From positions 1-64,000 of the forward strand of contig JALHMB010000011.1 of assembly GCA_022844275.1 (NCBI GenBank): 64,000 nt of DNA. Reading direction: 5' to 3'. The stretch comes from Hyphomicrobiaceae bacterium. Its GTDB lineage: Bacteria > Pseudomonadota > Alphaproteobacteria > Rhizobiales > Hyphomicrobiaceae. Positions 15,658 through 24,247 of the stretch are shown in pieces. The stretch's first letter is position 1; each line of letters opens with the position of its first letter. A program made the translations under genes and the position numbers. The notes under the pieces are model-generated. The model searched no databases and was not told where the DNA came from. It saw only the letters and a list, made by a program, of their open reading frames with translations.

Positions 15658-17472
15658 CTATCGAGATGCCTTGCAGCGCTCAGCCACCTTTTCCGGCTTA
15701 CTTGCTGCAGCTAAGAACTCCCAGCTAGTCATGATGCATACCAATCCAAAGTGGTCTCTGATGATCTGCAGCGTAGAGAAGCGGCGGTCGCGACGGTCAA
15801 TATCGGATGCCGTTTTCTCGCTGCCGTACATCTGGAGGAGGAATAACGAGCCGGTGCCATCGACATCACTCCTGACGATAGCCCCGAGGCCATCGAGCTT
15901 AAGCAGTTTGCCTTCTACCCGAACCTCCGCGTCGTATGCTCCCTCGCCTGCGAACTCCCGGCGGAATTGCTTTCTGAGGAAGTCACTGCCCAGCCTCTGG
16001 CGCACCGCGGACACCTTTTTCCGATCGAAGCGAATCCTTCCGCCGGAAGAGTTGAGGACGAGCGTAGCTCCATCAACCTCCCGGGCTAGCTCGTCGGCAG
16101 TTAGAACCTTTAAGTGCTCGTTTGGGCCGCTGTTCTGTTCCCTTCGCAGCGCGATAAGCCTTGACGCGGCAGCCGCCCCGAATTCGCTCCAACCGTGCCT
16201 TTGGACGAACGCGGCGAGCTCCGAATCATCGTCCGAGTGCTTCAATCTATCCCAGAGAGCACTGATCATCTCCAGGTCCCTCACGCGCTCCTCAGCTTCG
16301 TGAGCGTGTTGGCCACGGGGCCATTCACTAAGGAAGCCTCTGTACGAGCGCAGAAGCTTCGCCTCTTCCGCGACCAGCCAGGCGCGCGCCTCGTTGGCAT
16401 CGACTTCGCCCAGGCGCTGCCTCGCGTACGCTTGGAACTCCGAGCCTTCCGCATCATCAATAAATTCGACAAGGCTCCGCCGATCGATGCTGCGTTGTAA
16501 CACCGCCCAGCGACTGGAGAGGGCTTTCAAGCGACCCGCTAACGCTGCAGCTTCGATACTGTGCTCCCCTTTTGGAAAGCTCGACAGGTAAGCCGCCACA
16601 GCTTCCAATCTGTTGGCGGCCTTGGCGCGCATCCACGCCAAATCGTCGTCCGATGGTGCCTGTCGCGGATGCTCGGGTGAGACCACTGCCTCGACAAGAT
16701 AGACGTGCTGGCCACCTAACGAGCCATACGTGAAGGGCTCTTGGCGACCGTCCGTTGTCCGCAAGACCTCATCCCTCACTCGACCCAGTAGAATTCGGAT
16801 ATCCAATCCTGGAGTTCGGAGATTCTCGACGAGCGCAGCAGCAAACGGGCCGCTCTCGCCTGCAGGCCCATCTTCGGCCAGGGTGCCGTGTTTAGCGCTG
16901 TATGCGACGAGGATGTCGCCTGGGGGTTCGATGCGCGCTAGCCCGCGCATGACGGAACGCGTAGCGCCGAACGACGTCTCAATCCGCTCGGCAAGCGGAT
17001 TGTTTCGGCATGCGTCGAGAATGACAAGCCTTAGGCGACGGGCTGCTCTCACTGCTGAGAGGATCGAGCTGAGACTAATCGCCTCGTATTCGAGATCGCG
17101 CTCGTGCCGGAGTGAAGCAGTCGTGGGCGCCAGCCAGTTCTCGCCGGCTACCTCCAATCCATGGCCGGCATAATACAATACCGCCATCTCTGCATCCAAT
17201 GCAGCCTGACCGAAGGCTCTAATCGCCTCTCGCATAGGGCGGTAGCCAAGGTCAGTTAGTTGAGTTACCGAGAAACCGATCGCGCGCAAAGTGGTAGCCA
17301 GCTTCTCGGCATCGCTTCTGGCGTTCGGTAGAATACGAGTATGTTGGTAGGCCGAGTTGCCAATCACGAGCGCCACCCGCTTAGATTGGGCTGGCGTGAC
17401 ACCGGCGAAGAATAAAACGAGCGTTAGAAGCGCAGGCAAACGCGTCCGCACAACGTTGTTCAGCCGATGCAT
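15658..17472 (-). CDS. secreted caspase-family protein with C-terminal extension
   Basis: A 604-residue protein with a signal peptide (about residues 1-30) and a full caspase p20 domain. KRVALVIGNSAY opens it. The catalytic His is in YYAGHG (about H104), Cys in ILDACRNNP (about C155), with the later GESGPFAAAL loop. Residues 270-470 look like helical repeats (AVAAYLSSFPKGEHSIEAAALAGRL type). The last 130 residues form an unassigned domain. Such caspase-plus-repeat proteins are widespread in rhizobia, with unknown substrates. The dyad is intact, so it should be active. It is the larger of the two caspases here. Confidence 0.85.
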   Translation of the reverse strand: MHRLNNVVRTRLPALLTLVLFFAGVTPAQSKRVALVIGNSAYQHTRILPNARSDAEKLATTLRAIGFSVTQLTDLGYRPMREAIRAFGQAALDAEMAVLYYAGHGLEVAGENWLAPTTASLRHERDLEYEAISLSSILSAVRAARRLRLVILDACRNNPLAERIETSFGATRSVMRGLARIEPPGDILVAYSAKHGTLAEDGPAGESGPFAAALVENLRTPGLDIRILLGRVRDEVLRTTDGRQEPFTYGSLGGQHVYLVEAVVSPEHPRQAPSDDDLAWMRAKAANRLEAVAAYLSSFPKGEHSIEAAALAGRLKALSSRWAVLQRSIDRRSLVEFIDDAEGSEFQAYARQRLGEVDANEARAWLVAEEAKLLRSYRGFLSEWPRGQHAHEAEERVRDLEMISALWDRLKHSDDDSELAAFVQRHGWSEFGAAAASRLIALRREQNSGPNEHLKVLTADELAREVDGATLVLNSSGGRIRFDRKKVSAVRQRLGSDFLRKQFRREFAGEGAYDAEVRVEGKLLKLDGLGAIVRSDVDGTGSLFLLQMYGSEKTASDIDRRDRRFSTLQIIRDHFGLVCIMTSWEFLAAASKPEKVAERCKASR

Positions 17473-17677
17473 GTCTACAGCGCCCCACCACTAACTTTAT
17501 CGTAGCGTTAGGAAGCCCGCCGCGCCAGCGTTCAGCACTCTTCGGGCGCTTATCCGTGCTCTCAGCTCGGAAATGCTGTCCATCCCCCCTTGCCAACAGC
17601 CTCCCCGATGTTCCACATTCGTTCTCGTCAATACCAGCGGTCGGCGGCCGTGGCAACTGGGAGGAGGAGCCGGCGGA

Positions 17678-18001
17678 ATGGTGCGGCGGAGAGGCGAACT
17701 CAGCAAGGCAATGATCAACCGCGACTGGCCCCATCAAGTCGGTCTTCCCAACACGGAGGTTGGCCGCCAGCACTCGGCCATCAAGGCATTTTGTGCGGAC
17801 CTTTCGCTCTGCAATCGAGGGCACACGTTCGCCCGCGGCCACGAGTACATCAACGTGTTTTGCTTCTCAGACCCTGAGCACGCCCAGCGCTTTGCCGAGA
17901 GGTTCGGCGGCGAGATGGTGGACCCTAAGACGCGCCCAAGATGGCCGGGGAAGTCTCGACGGCGCACGAATGATGCCACCAAGGCGTCTGATGGGCGCTG
18001 A
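17678..18001 (+). CDS. hypothetical protein upstream of CoiA-like gene
   Basis: A 107-residue soluble protein. The core reads INRDWPHQVGLPNTEV, FCADLSLCNRGHTF and INVFCFSDPEHAQRFAERFGG, a compact pattern I associate with conserved small hypothetical proteins of rhizobia, with four Cys/His that could bind metal. I chose the ATG at 17678 because GGAGGAGGAG precedes it; 17711 is an alternative. The next gene begins 2 bp after its stop, so it is translationally coupled to the CoiA-like nuclease. Function unknown. Confidence 0.6.
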   Translation: MVRRRGELSKAMINRDWPHQVGLPNTEVGRQHSAIKAFCADLSLCNRGHTFARGHEYINVFCFSDPEHAQRFAERFGGEMVDPKTRPRWPGKSRRRTNDATKASDGR

Positions 18002-18003
18002 CA

Positions 18004-19041
18004 ATGCCTCTTCGCGCCATAGATACTGACACCAACACGAGTGTTAGCTCGCTAGACGTCTCACCGAGCGCGTGGCGGCGGCTTGCGACTGAGAACAGCA
18101 AGAGAGCGCACCTTCGGATGCCGTGCTGCTCGGCACGTGCGGTGCTGAAGCGATCGAAGCGCGGGCTGCAGTTCTTCGCGCATAAGGCAGTGGGCGCCTG
18201 CATGAGTGAGCCTGAGACCGAAGCGCATCGCACCTTAAAGGAACTCGCCGTTCGAGTAGCACGAGAGCACGGCTTCCAGGCTGAGACTGAGATACGTGGC
18301 AAGACACCAACAGGAGAAGAGTGGATCGCGGATGTGCTTGCCACACGGGGCACGACGCGGGTTGCTATTGAGATCCAATGGTCGGCTCAAACGATCGATG
18401 AGACGCGGCGAAGGCAAGAGCGGTACAAGCAATCGGGTGTCCGCTGTCTCTGGCTACTGCGTCGTGCAGTTGTGCCGCTCGAATACGACATTCCCGCTGT
18501 CCGCCTCAAAGGTGATTTGGAGAGCGGCTTTCAGGCTGGCGTCCCAACAGGTCACGAAGAGCAATGCGTGCCGATGGATGAGTTCCTCGCTGCTGCCTTA
18601 CGTGGACGACTACGGTACGGAGTGCCGGTTGGTTTTCCGGCCCGCATCTCAATCTCTGTTGGGGAGCTGGACTGTTGGTCGTGCCATGCCAAAGCACGGA
18701 TCGTTACGGGTGTTGACTTGAGCTTCGGCCCGCATACCCACCGTTTCACCATACCCGAGCTTGGTAAGCATCCCGACCTCTATGCGAACGTACGGAGCGC
18801 ACTTCCCACCGAGGACATCTTCGGCCCGATCAGACCTCGCTGGAGTGGTACGCAGCGCAGCGCCTATTTGAGTAACGGATGTGCCCGTTGCGACGCTCTT
18901 GTGGGTGAACACTACGAGCATGGAGCTTGGCCGGACCAAGAGGAAGTTGCCTCAGTGCCCACTACGATCAACGACCAATGGCGACGAGCGATTGAAGCCG
19001 AGGAGAAACTTCCAGGCTGGGGTGTCTATCGGCACGACTGA
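18004..19041 (+). CDS. CoiA-like PD-(D/E)XK nuclease
   Basis: A 345-residue protein of the competence-protein CoiA-like family. The N-terminal module has MPCC, then LKRSKRGLQFFAHK and a Cys/Glu helix (ACMSEPETEAHRTLKEL). The nuclease core follows: GEEWIADVLA (Asp) and VAIEIQWSAQT (E-x-Q in place of E-x-K), then RRQERYKQSGVRCLWLL. The C-terminal half has two Cys pairs (CWSCH and CARCD) fitting a zinc ribbon. CoiA promotes transformation, but related proteins occur without competence genes, as here. It is coupled to the small gene upstream. Confidence 0.75.
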   Translation: MPLRAIDTDTNTSVSSLDVSPSAWRRLATENSKRAHLRMPCCSARAVLKRSKRGLQFFAHKAVGACMSEPETEAHRTLKELAVRVAREHGFQAETEIRGKTPTGEEWIADVLATRGTTRVAIEIQWSAQTIDETRRRQERYKQSGVRCLWLLRRAVVPLEYDIPAVRLKGDLESGFQAGVPTGHEEQCVPMDEFLAAALRGRLRYGVPVGFPARISISVGELDCWSCHAKARIVTGVDLSFGPHTHRFTIPELGKHPDLYANVRSALPTEDIFGPIRPRWSGTQRSAYLSNGCARCDALVGEHYEHGAWPDQEEVASVPTTINDQWRRAIEAEEKLPGWGVYRHD

Positions 19042-19060
19042 TTTCCGAGAGACGATCGAA

Positions 19061-19735
19061 CTAGCCCGCAGATGTCACATCGAGCCGGTCCCGCTTATCG
19101 TACCCTCCCTGCACTATCCTCATTTGCTCAGGCGGGAACGGCTTCACTAGCGACAACGCCTCCTCGAGACTCGCATTGAGCCAAGTCTCGCGCTCGTCCT
19201 CAGTGGCCAGCAGCACGGGCATCCTCTCGTGGTTGACCGTTGCCACTAGTGCGTTCGGTGCCGTCGTCATAAAGGAGAAGACGTCGAGCGCCACCGATGG
19301 TCCGTCCTTCTTGATAGGTCCCTGGTGTCTTCGCCAGATTCCTGCAAATGCGAACAGCGGGCGTGGTTCCTCGGGGGCTGCCAGCGCAAACCAGTTCCAC
19401 GTGGCCGGCTTCACAGCGGCATTGGGCTCACAGAAGGACGACGCGGGAACGAGACACCGCCGAAGCCTCACGCTGTCTCGCCAGAAGGACGACTGCACCT
19501 TGTCGTCGCGCGTGTTGGTGACACGGCGTGGAGCCTTGCCTGGCTGCGGCAGCACGAAGCCCCATGATAGTTCGAGCAGCTCTCGCTCTCCGTCCTCGGC
19601 TTTGCGAATGACCGGAGCGTTGTGCCCTGGAAAGATAGCGTCGCGCGGCTCTATGGCGGCTGCCCGATTGGAGGACACGCGGAAGAGCCGGCGGACTGCT
19701 TCGACGGTTCGGGTCATAGAGTAGAGATTGCACAT
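19061..19735 (-). CDS. SRAP domain protein (SOS response-associated peptidase, YedK/HMCES type)
   Basis: A 224-residue protein that crosslinks to abasic sites in single-stranded DNA through its N-terminal Cys. The start MCNLYSM puts that Cys at position 2 after Met removal. Other family marks are present: PGHNAPVIR, WGFVLPQP, TNTRDDKV, RRCLVPASSFCEP and FAFAGIW, then TAPNALVATVNHERMPVLL with the conserved H-x-R-M-P. The ATG at 19735 is the only start that gives the catalytic Cys. It lies among other DNA-processing genes and is convergent with the CoiA-like gene. Confidence 0.9.
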   Translation of the reverse strand: MCNLYSMTRTVEAVRRLFRVSSNRAAAIEPRDAIFPGHNAPVIRKAEDGERELLELSWGFVLPQPGKAPRRVTNTRDDKVQSSFWRDSVRLRRCLVPASSFCEPNAAVKPATWNWFALAAPEEPRPLFAFAGIWRRHQGPIKKDGPSVALDVFSFMTTAPNALVATVNHERMPVLLATEDERETWLNASLEEALSLVKPFPPEQMRIVQGGYDKRDRLDVTSAG

Positions 19736-19859
19736 GCGGGGAACACTAGCCTTACGATGATCAGGCAGACTGGCGATAGCAGCGGCCCCAAACAAGCTTT
19801 GGCCAATGCATACCGAACTGACGCTCGACGGTCTTTGGTCTGCATGTTAGCCGTTCCGG

Positions 19860-20825
19860 ATGCGCTATTGGTGGGTAAACCAGAACCAGACGTTCCGCCA
19901 TGAGGTGGCGGGCGGCTATCTGTGGTCACCCAAGCGCAATGCGAACCACGCCCGGAACCCGTTCTATGAGTTCATGCGAGAGGTCGCGCCGGGCGACGTC
20001 ATCTTCTCATTCGCCGACACGCGGATTAGCGCCATCGGCATTGCGCAATCCTACTGTTGGGAGAGTCCCAAGCCGTCCGAATTCGGCACGGCCGGACAGA
20101 ACTGGGAGAATGTCGGTTGGCGTGTAAAGGTCGACTTTGTCCGGCTGGAAAACGAGATTCGGCCCAAGGATCACATCGATCTGTTGCGCCATCTTCTCCC
20201 TGATCGATACTCGCCGCTTCAGCCCAACGGTAACGGGCTGCAATCCGTCTATCTGACCGAAGTGCCTCTCGCTCTAGCTGAGACCCTCATCGGTCTCATT
20301 GGTCCGGAGTCTGAGGCGATCGTTTCGCGGGCATCCGAAGTTGTGCCTGCTCCGGCTGATGATCTCGACGCATGGGAACGCAAGATCGAGCAGCTCGTGG
20401 TTGCCGACACTTCAATCGCGGAGACTGACCGGCTGGCACTAGTCCGAGCACGAAGAGGACAAGGCGTCTTCAGGGATCGAGTGGGACAAATCGAGAGACG
20501 GTGCCGCGTCACTGGCGTGGATGACCCTGCTCACCTCGTGGCCAGCCACTGCAAGCCTTGGCGCGACGCGACCAACGTTGAGCGGCTTGATGGCGAGAAC
20601 GGCCTCCTGCTCACGCCGAGCATCGATCACCTGTTTGATCGCGGCTTCATCGGCTTCGAGAATGACGGCCGGCTCATTGTCTCACCGGTTGCTCATCAGC
20701 CTTCGTTGCTGCGAATGGGAATTCGCATGGGCGAGCCGGTCAACGTTGGGGCCTTCACAAGTGGGCAGAAGCAGTACCTGGAATTCCACCGCGATGCCGT
20801 TCTGCTGAGGGCCGCACGGAAGTAG
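19860..20825 (+). CDS. EVE-like domain fused to HNH endonuclease
   Basis: A 321-residue two-domain protein. The N-terminus (about 1-150) reads RYWWVNQNQTFRHEVAGGYL, NPFYEFM and PGDVIFSFADTRISAIGIA, typical of an EVE/PUA-like module that binds modified bases. The C-terminus (about 200-321) is an HNH_2 domain: RCRVTGVDDPAHLVASHCKPWRD, then NGLLLTPSIDHLFDRGFI. EVE-HNH fusions act as modification-dependent restriction enzymes. No methylase is needed or seen. It is a likely type IV-like defence protein in this repair-rich stretch. Confidence 0.82.
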   Translation: MRYWWVNQNQTFRHEVAGGYLWSPKRNANHARNPFYEFMREVAPGDVIFSFADTRISAIGIAQSYCWESPKPSEFGTAGQNWENVGWRVKVDFVRLENEIRPKDHIDLLRHLLPDRYSPLQPNGNGLQSVYLTEVPLALAETLIGLIGPESEAIVSRASEVVPAPADDLDAWERKIEQLVVADTSIAETDRLALVRARRGQGVFRDRVGQIERRCRVTGVDDPAHLVASHCKPWRDATNVERLDGENGLLLTPSIDHLFDRGFIGFENDGRLIVSPVAHQPSLLRMGIRMGEPVNVGAFTSGQKQYLEFHRDAVLLRAARK

Positions 20826-20930
20826 TCAGCATCATCTGACCCCCACGCGCTCCCCCAAAATGCTCCCCCAATCAGACCAAGAAGCTTCGTAGAATCAATG
20901 GTATCAATGGCCTAGCTTCCAATCCCTGAC

Positions 20931-20949
20931 AGTCCCACTCTCTCCGCCA
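20931..20949 (+). other. tRNA-Ser-like 3' end, probable attachment-site fragment
   Basis: AGTCCCACTCTCTCCGCCA looks like the T-arm/acceptor 3' end of an alphaproteobacterial tRNA-Ser including CCA. No complete tRNA precedes it. An integrase remnant begins about 160 bp downstream in the usual order, so this is probably the att copy left by an island. Confidence 0.5.
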
Positions 20950-21107
20950 GACCCTGGTCGCATGGGGTCGCACGAAGTCGCAATTCCCCTTGAGAACCCA
21001 GCGTTCTAGCGCTTCGCTTGTCTTAGGCGGTCGCATCAAAGCGCACGCGATGCTGTATATGGATTGCGCATCGAGCTCGGCATATCTGTATATTGAGGGG
21101 AGCAACT

Positions 21108-21300
21108 ATGCTGACGGATGCGCAATAGGGATACTACCTCAGCGATCACCTAGGCCTTTGCCTTTACGTCTCGCACACGGGCGGACGCTACTGGCGGTTC
21201 CGCTATCAGTGGCGGGGACGAGGGCAGATCCTCGGCCTCGGCGAATATCCGATACTCTCGCTCGACCATGCGCCGCTGCGGACCAACTGGCTGATCCAGG
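21108..21300 (+). pseudogene. tyrosine integrase N-terminal remnant (DUF4102 arm domain)
   Basis: An ATG at 21108 follows GAGGGGAG and reads MLTDAQ, then a TAG stop at 21126. The frame then continues GYYLSDHLGLCLYVSHTGGR, YWRFRYQWRGR, ILGLGEYPILSLDHA. This matches the arm-binding DUF4102 domain of phage/island integrases (GLYLxVxPSGxKxWRxxYR then LGxYPxxSLxxAR). The catalytic domain is lacking. With the tRNA-like end it marks the edge of a lost or decayed genomic island. Confidence 0.75.
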
Positions 21301-21733
21301 GACTGGATTCGGATCAAATCTCCCTTGGATTCTAACCGAAGTTTTTGCCCCATAGCGGACATCAAATCACGCCGCGAAAAACAGGTACTTCGTCCACCTG
21401 GTTGCTCGCATCAGAGCCATGCGGATGATGCCGGCGATCTGCACGGTGCCGGTGAGTACGGCGCGCTTCCTTGGGTCCCGGCAGGCAAGCGCAACCGCTC
21501 CGCATCCTCGAGGCGAGTGCGGACCGCAAACCGCGCGTTGTTGGGGTTCCGACACCGGGGAACAGTCCGCTCGGCGACAGCTGCCCTCCGTTTGCGATGT
21601 CGATCGTCGTGATTACCTTCGCGGGAAATACGCGGCCTGGATACATCTGATCATCGGCACGAAGCGGCGATCTCTGCGGAGATTGCGATCGCAGCTCTTC
21701 AAATGTATGGAGACGACCCGACGAGGATCGCCC
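21301..21733. other. intergenic, no gene recognised
   Basis: About 430 bp after the integrase remnant. A minus-strand frame with RKRAVLTGTVQIAGIIRMAL looks partly coding but matches nothing I know and has no convincing start. It is perhaps another fragment. Confidence 0.4.
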
Positions 21734-22834
21734 ATGCCGAAGCTACTCGACCTCTCCGCGCTGCGCCGCTACGCCGTGGCGCGTACGCTCTTTACACCGA
21801 CCACGCTCCCGCGAGCCATCAACAAGCTCGGTTTCGTACAGGCCGACCCAATCCGCGCGCCAGCGCCCGCGCAAGACTTGACGCTACGCCACCGCGTCAA
21901 AGACTACCGTGCTGGTGACCTGGGACGCCGCTACGCCCGACTGGCCGTCGAAGAGGACTTCTTCATCAATCACGGCATCCTGCCGCGGGAAACGCAGCGA
22001 CTGATGCACCCACGCCGCGCGCGCACGGCGTGGGACGTCGACAAGATGCGCCAGGCACAGGCGGTATTGGATTTCGTGCGCGAGCGCGGCACGGTGCATC
22101 CGCGCGAGGTAGATGCGCAGTTTTCGCACGGGAAGGTAAGCAACTGGTTCGGTGGCACCACGAACGCGTCGACGCAACTTCTCGACGGCATGCAGTACCG
22201 AGGGATGGTGCGCATCGCCGGTCGCGCGGGTGGTGTGCGTCTGTACGCAGCAGCGCCCGTCATCGAGCCGCCCGATGACCCGCAGCATCACATGGACGCC
22301 CTGGCCAACGTCGTGATCGGGCTCTATGCGCCCTTGCCCGAGCGCACTCTGAAGCACTTGGTTAGCCGGTTGGTATTCGCGGCACCACAGTGGATGCATC
22401 TGCGCAAGGATACGTTGGCGCGTCTTCGCGCTCGACTGCAACACGCCAAGATCGATGGGCATTCTTGGTACTGGCCTGATGGCGAAAATCCAACGTCCAA
22501 TCGCCACGAGCCTGACGACATCGTGCGGCTGCTCGCCCCCTTCGATCCGATCGTATGGGACCGGCATCGTTTCGAGAGATTGTGGGATTGGGCCTACCGC
22601 TTCGAGGCCTACACGCCTGCGCCCAATCGCGTGCGCGGCTACTACGCGCTGCCGATGCTATGGCGCGACCAAGTCATTGGCTGGGGCAACCTTGCGTGGC
22701 GTGACGCCAAGCTCAAGGCCAATATCGGCTACGTGGACGGCAAGCCCCCGCGCGATGCCGCGTTCAAGCGCGCCCTCGACAATGAGCTTCATCGCATTCA
22801 GGCCTTCCTCCAAGGAGAGGCGACTTCGGCTTAG
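21734..22834 (+). CDS. winged-helix DNA glycosylase-like protein (YcaQ/AlkZ family)
   Basis: A 366-residue protein of the YcaQ/AlkZ family (HTH_42), which unhooks interstrand crosslinks or removes bulky alkylated bases. Marks include LDLSALRRYAVART, GFVQADPIRAPAPAQDLTLRHR, VEEDFFINHGILPRETQRLMHPR (the Y/F-x-N-H-G region), and the C-terminal LAPFDPIVWDRHRFERLWDW and RGYYALPMLWRDQVIGWGN. The start at 21734 has GAGG 9 bp upstream; the open frame continues further upstream without family resemblance. It may serve in the same repair set as SRAP. Confidence 0.85.
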   Translation: MPKLLDLSALRRYAVARTLFTPTTLPRAINKLGFVQADPIRAPAPAQDLTLRHRVKDYRAGDLGRRYARLAVEEDFFINHGILPRETQRLMHPRRARTAWDVDKMRQAQAVLDFVRERGTVHPREVDAQFSHGKVSNWFGGTTNASTQLLDGMQYRGMVRIAGRAGGVRLYAAAPVIEPPDDPQHHMDALANVVIGLYAPLPERTLKHLVSRLVFAAPQWMHLRKDTLARLRARLQHAKIDGHSWYWPDGENPTSNRHEPDDIVRLLAPFDPIVWDRHRFERLWDWAYRFEAYTPAPNRVRGYYALPMLWRDQVIGWGNLAWRDAKLKANIGYVDGKPPRDAAFKRALDNELHRIQAFLQGEATSA

Positions 22835-23163
22835 CCGATTAGCCCGCGCATCGCGTCGGCTTGGCACTCCGTCCCGTCATGTTGATGTCCGTTGAGCTGG
22901 TGCCGTCGGGGCCATCCGTCTGCAATACGATCGTGCTGTCATCCGGTTTCCGAAGCGTTGGGGATGGTCTGCTTTACAGCAGTGCCACCCTCCATGGTTG
23001 TCGCTATGTGGCATCAATGCCACTGATAACCCTTCACATCGCCTACTGGGCCAAAATTTGCGGTTCAACTGCTTCATTGCTCGTTTAGCCTCTTGCACCG
23101 TGTCGTAATTGACCTCTGAGAATTTTCTCCGACGTAAGTCCTCGTGTCGACGGAGCCTCGATC
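22835..23163. other. intergenic before the Tad locus
   Basis: About 330 bp. No convincing ORF. The AT-richer last 120 bp probably contain the promoter of the TadE-like gene, but I cannot place -35/-10 boxes with confidence. Confidence 0.4.
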
Positions 23164-23649
23164 ATGCGGTCGCCGCAGTCATTGCGCAGGAACGATCGTG
23201 GCGCGACCATGCTTGAGTTTTCGCTGGTAGCGTTTCCGATCCTCTTGCTGATCATGGGTACGCTCGAGATCGGGTTCATCTATTGGGGTACAAAGGAGCT
23301 CGAGAACGCGACTGGGACAGGCGCGCGCTTTGTGCGCACGGGCCAGGCGCAGCAGGACAACTGGTCATCGAGCAATCTCAAGGTCGAGATTTGTAGGCGA
23401 ACCTCCATCCTCTACGATTGTGCAACCAAGCTCCGCATCGATGTCGTAAGTGCTGCAAGCTTCACAGCCTTTGCACCCGCCGCCCCACTCGACGACGCTG
23501 GCAATCTAAAGAGCGATGCGAGTTTCAGTTACTCACCGGGCGGCCGCAACGACGTGGTGCTTGTGAGATCCTTCTATCCTTGGACCCGGCTGCTGGGAGG
23601 CAGCTACCTCATGCGCGCGGCAGTACCCGTCCGCAATGAACCGTTCTGA
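23164..23649 (+). CDS. TadE-like pseudopilin
   Basis: A 161-residue minor pilin of the Tad system. The N-terminus NDRGATMLEFSLVAFPILLL has the prepilin peptidase site after Gly with Glu at +5, and a single hydrophobic helix (GTLEIGFIYW). The rest is a periplasmic domain with a Cys pair (EICRRTSILYDC). TadE proteins are processed by CpaA/TadV and help start or anchor the Flp pilus. The next gene overlaps its 3' end by 14 bp. Confidence 0.85.
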   Translation: MRSPQSLRRNDRGATMLEFSLVAFPILLLIMGTLEIGFIYWGTKELENATGTGARFVRTGQAQQDNWSSSNLKVEICRRTSILYDCATKLRIDVVSAASFTAFAPAAPLDDAGNLKSDASFSYSPGGRNDVVLVRSFYPWTRLLGGSYLMRAAVPVRNEPF

Positions 23650-24247
23650 TGCGGGCGAGGACGCAATGTTCCGGTTCATGAGAAGGAGTTTCGGGTTGTC
23701 AGTCGCACAATGGCGGCGGACCTTGCTTTTCCAAGCAGACCAGAGTGGTCACGCGCTTCTAGAGACGGCGCTCCTCTTCACGATTCTGCCGTTCCTGTTC
23801 CTGGGCGTCTCAGAGTTCTCCGAGGCCGATATGCTCTCGCGGCGCCTGGATGAGGCCGCCGGCAAGAGTGCTGATCTGGTCGCGCGCATGGATAACGTCT
23901 CTGAGAGCGAACTCAACGCTCTGAAGGACAATCTGATCAATGAGCTGATGAGGCCGTTTCCGACAGAGGGCTTTGGCCTCACCTTGACCAGCGTCGTCAC
24001 GGATCAGGATGGCCGCTCCACGGTCAATTGGAGCCATTCCCGGGGCGGATCGCAGGCCGCGCGCACAACGGGGGCGGACGTGGTGCTTCCGGCGGGGCTT
24101 GCCGAGCAGTCGACCAGCGTCATCATGGCTGAAAGTGCCAGCCGCTTCGCATCGACCTTCGGCACAATGATCGTTGGCGCCCGCACAATCTCGGCGGTGT
24201 CGTACTCTGCGCCGAGGCGAGGCGGGCAGGTCGAGATGCGACCTTAG
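23636..24247 (+). CDS. TadE/TadF-like pseudopilin
   Basis: A 203-residue second pseudopilin. A basic leader precedes the processing motif SGHALLETALLFTILPFLFL (Gly, then Glu at +5). A helical segment (EADMLSRRLDEAAGKSADLV) and a Ser/Thr-rich periplasmic domain follow. It overlaps the TadE gene, so the two are coupled. It differs from TadE in lacking the Cys pair, and fits TadF. Confidence 0.78.
   Translation: MNRSDAGEDAMFRFMRRSFGLSVAQWRRTLLFQADQSGHALLETALLFTILPFLFLGVSEFSEADMLSRRLDEAAGKSADLVARMDNVSESELNALKDNLINELMRPFPTEGFGLTLTSVVTDQDGRSTVNWSHSRGGSQAARTTGADVVLPAGLAEQSTSVIMAESASRFASTFGTMIVGARTISAVSYSAPRRGGQVEMRP

Noticed and set aside
22877-23098. 73-codon minus-strand ORF before the Tad locus
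   Set aside because: Composition looks random and no start signal is convincing.
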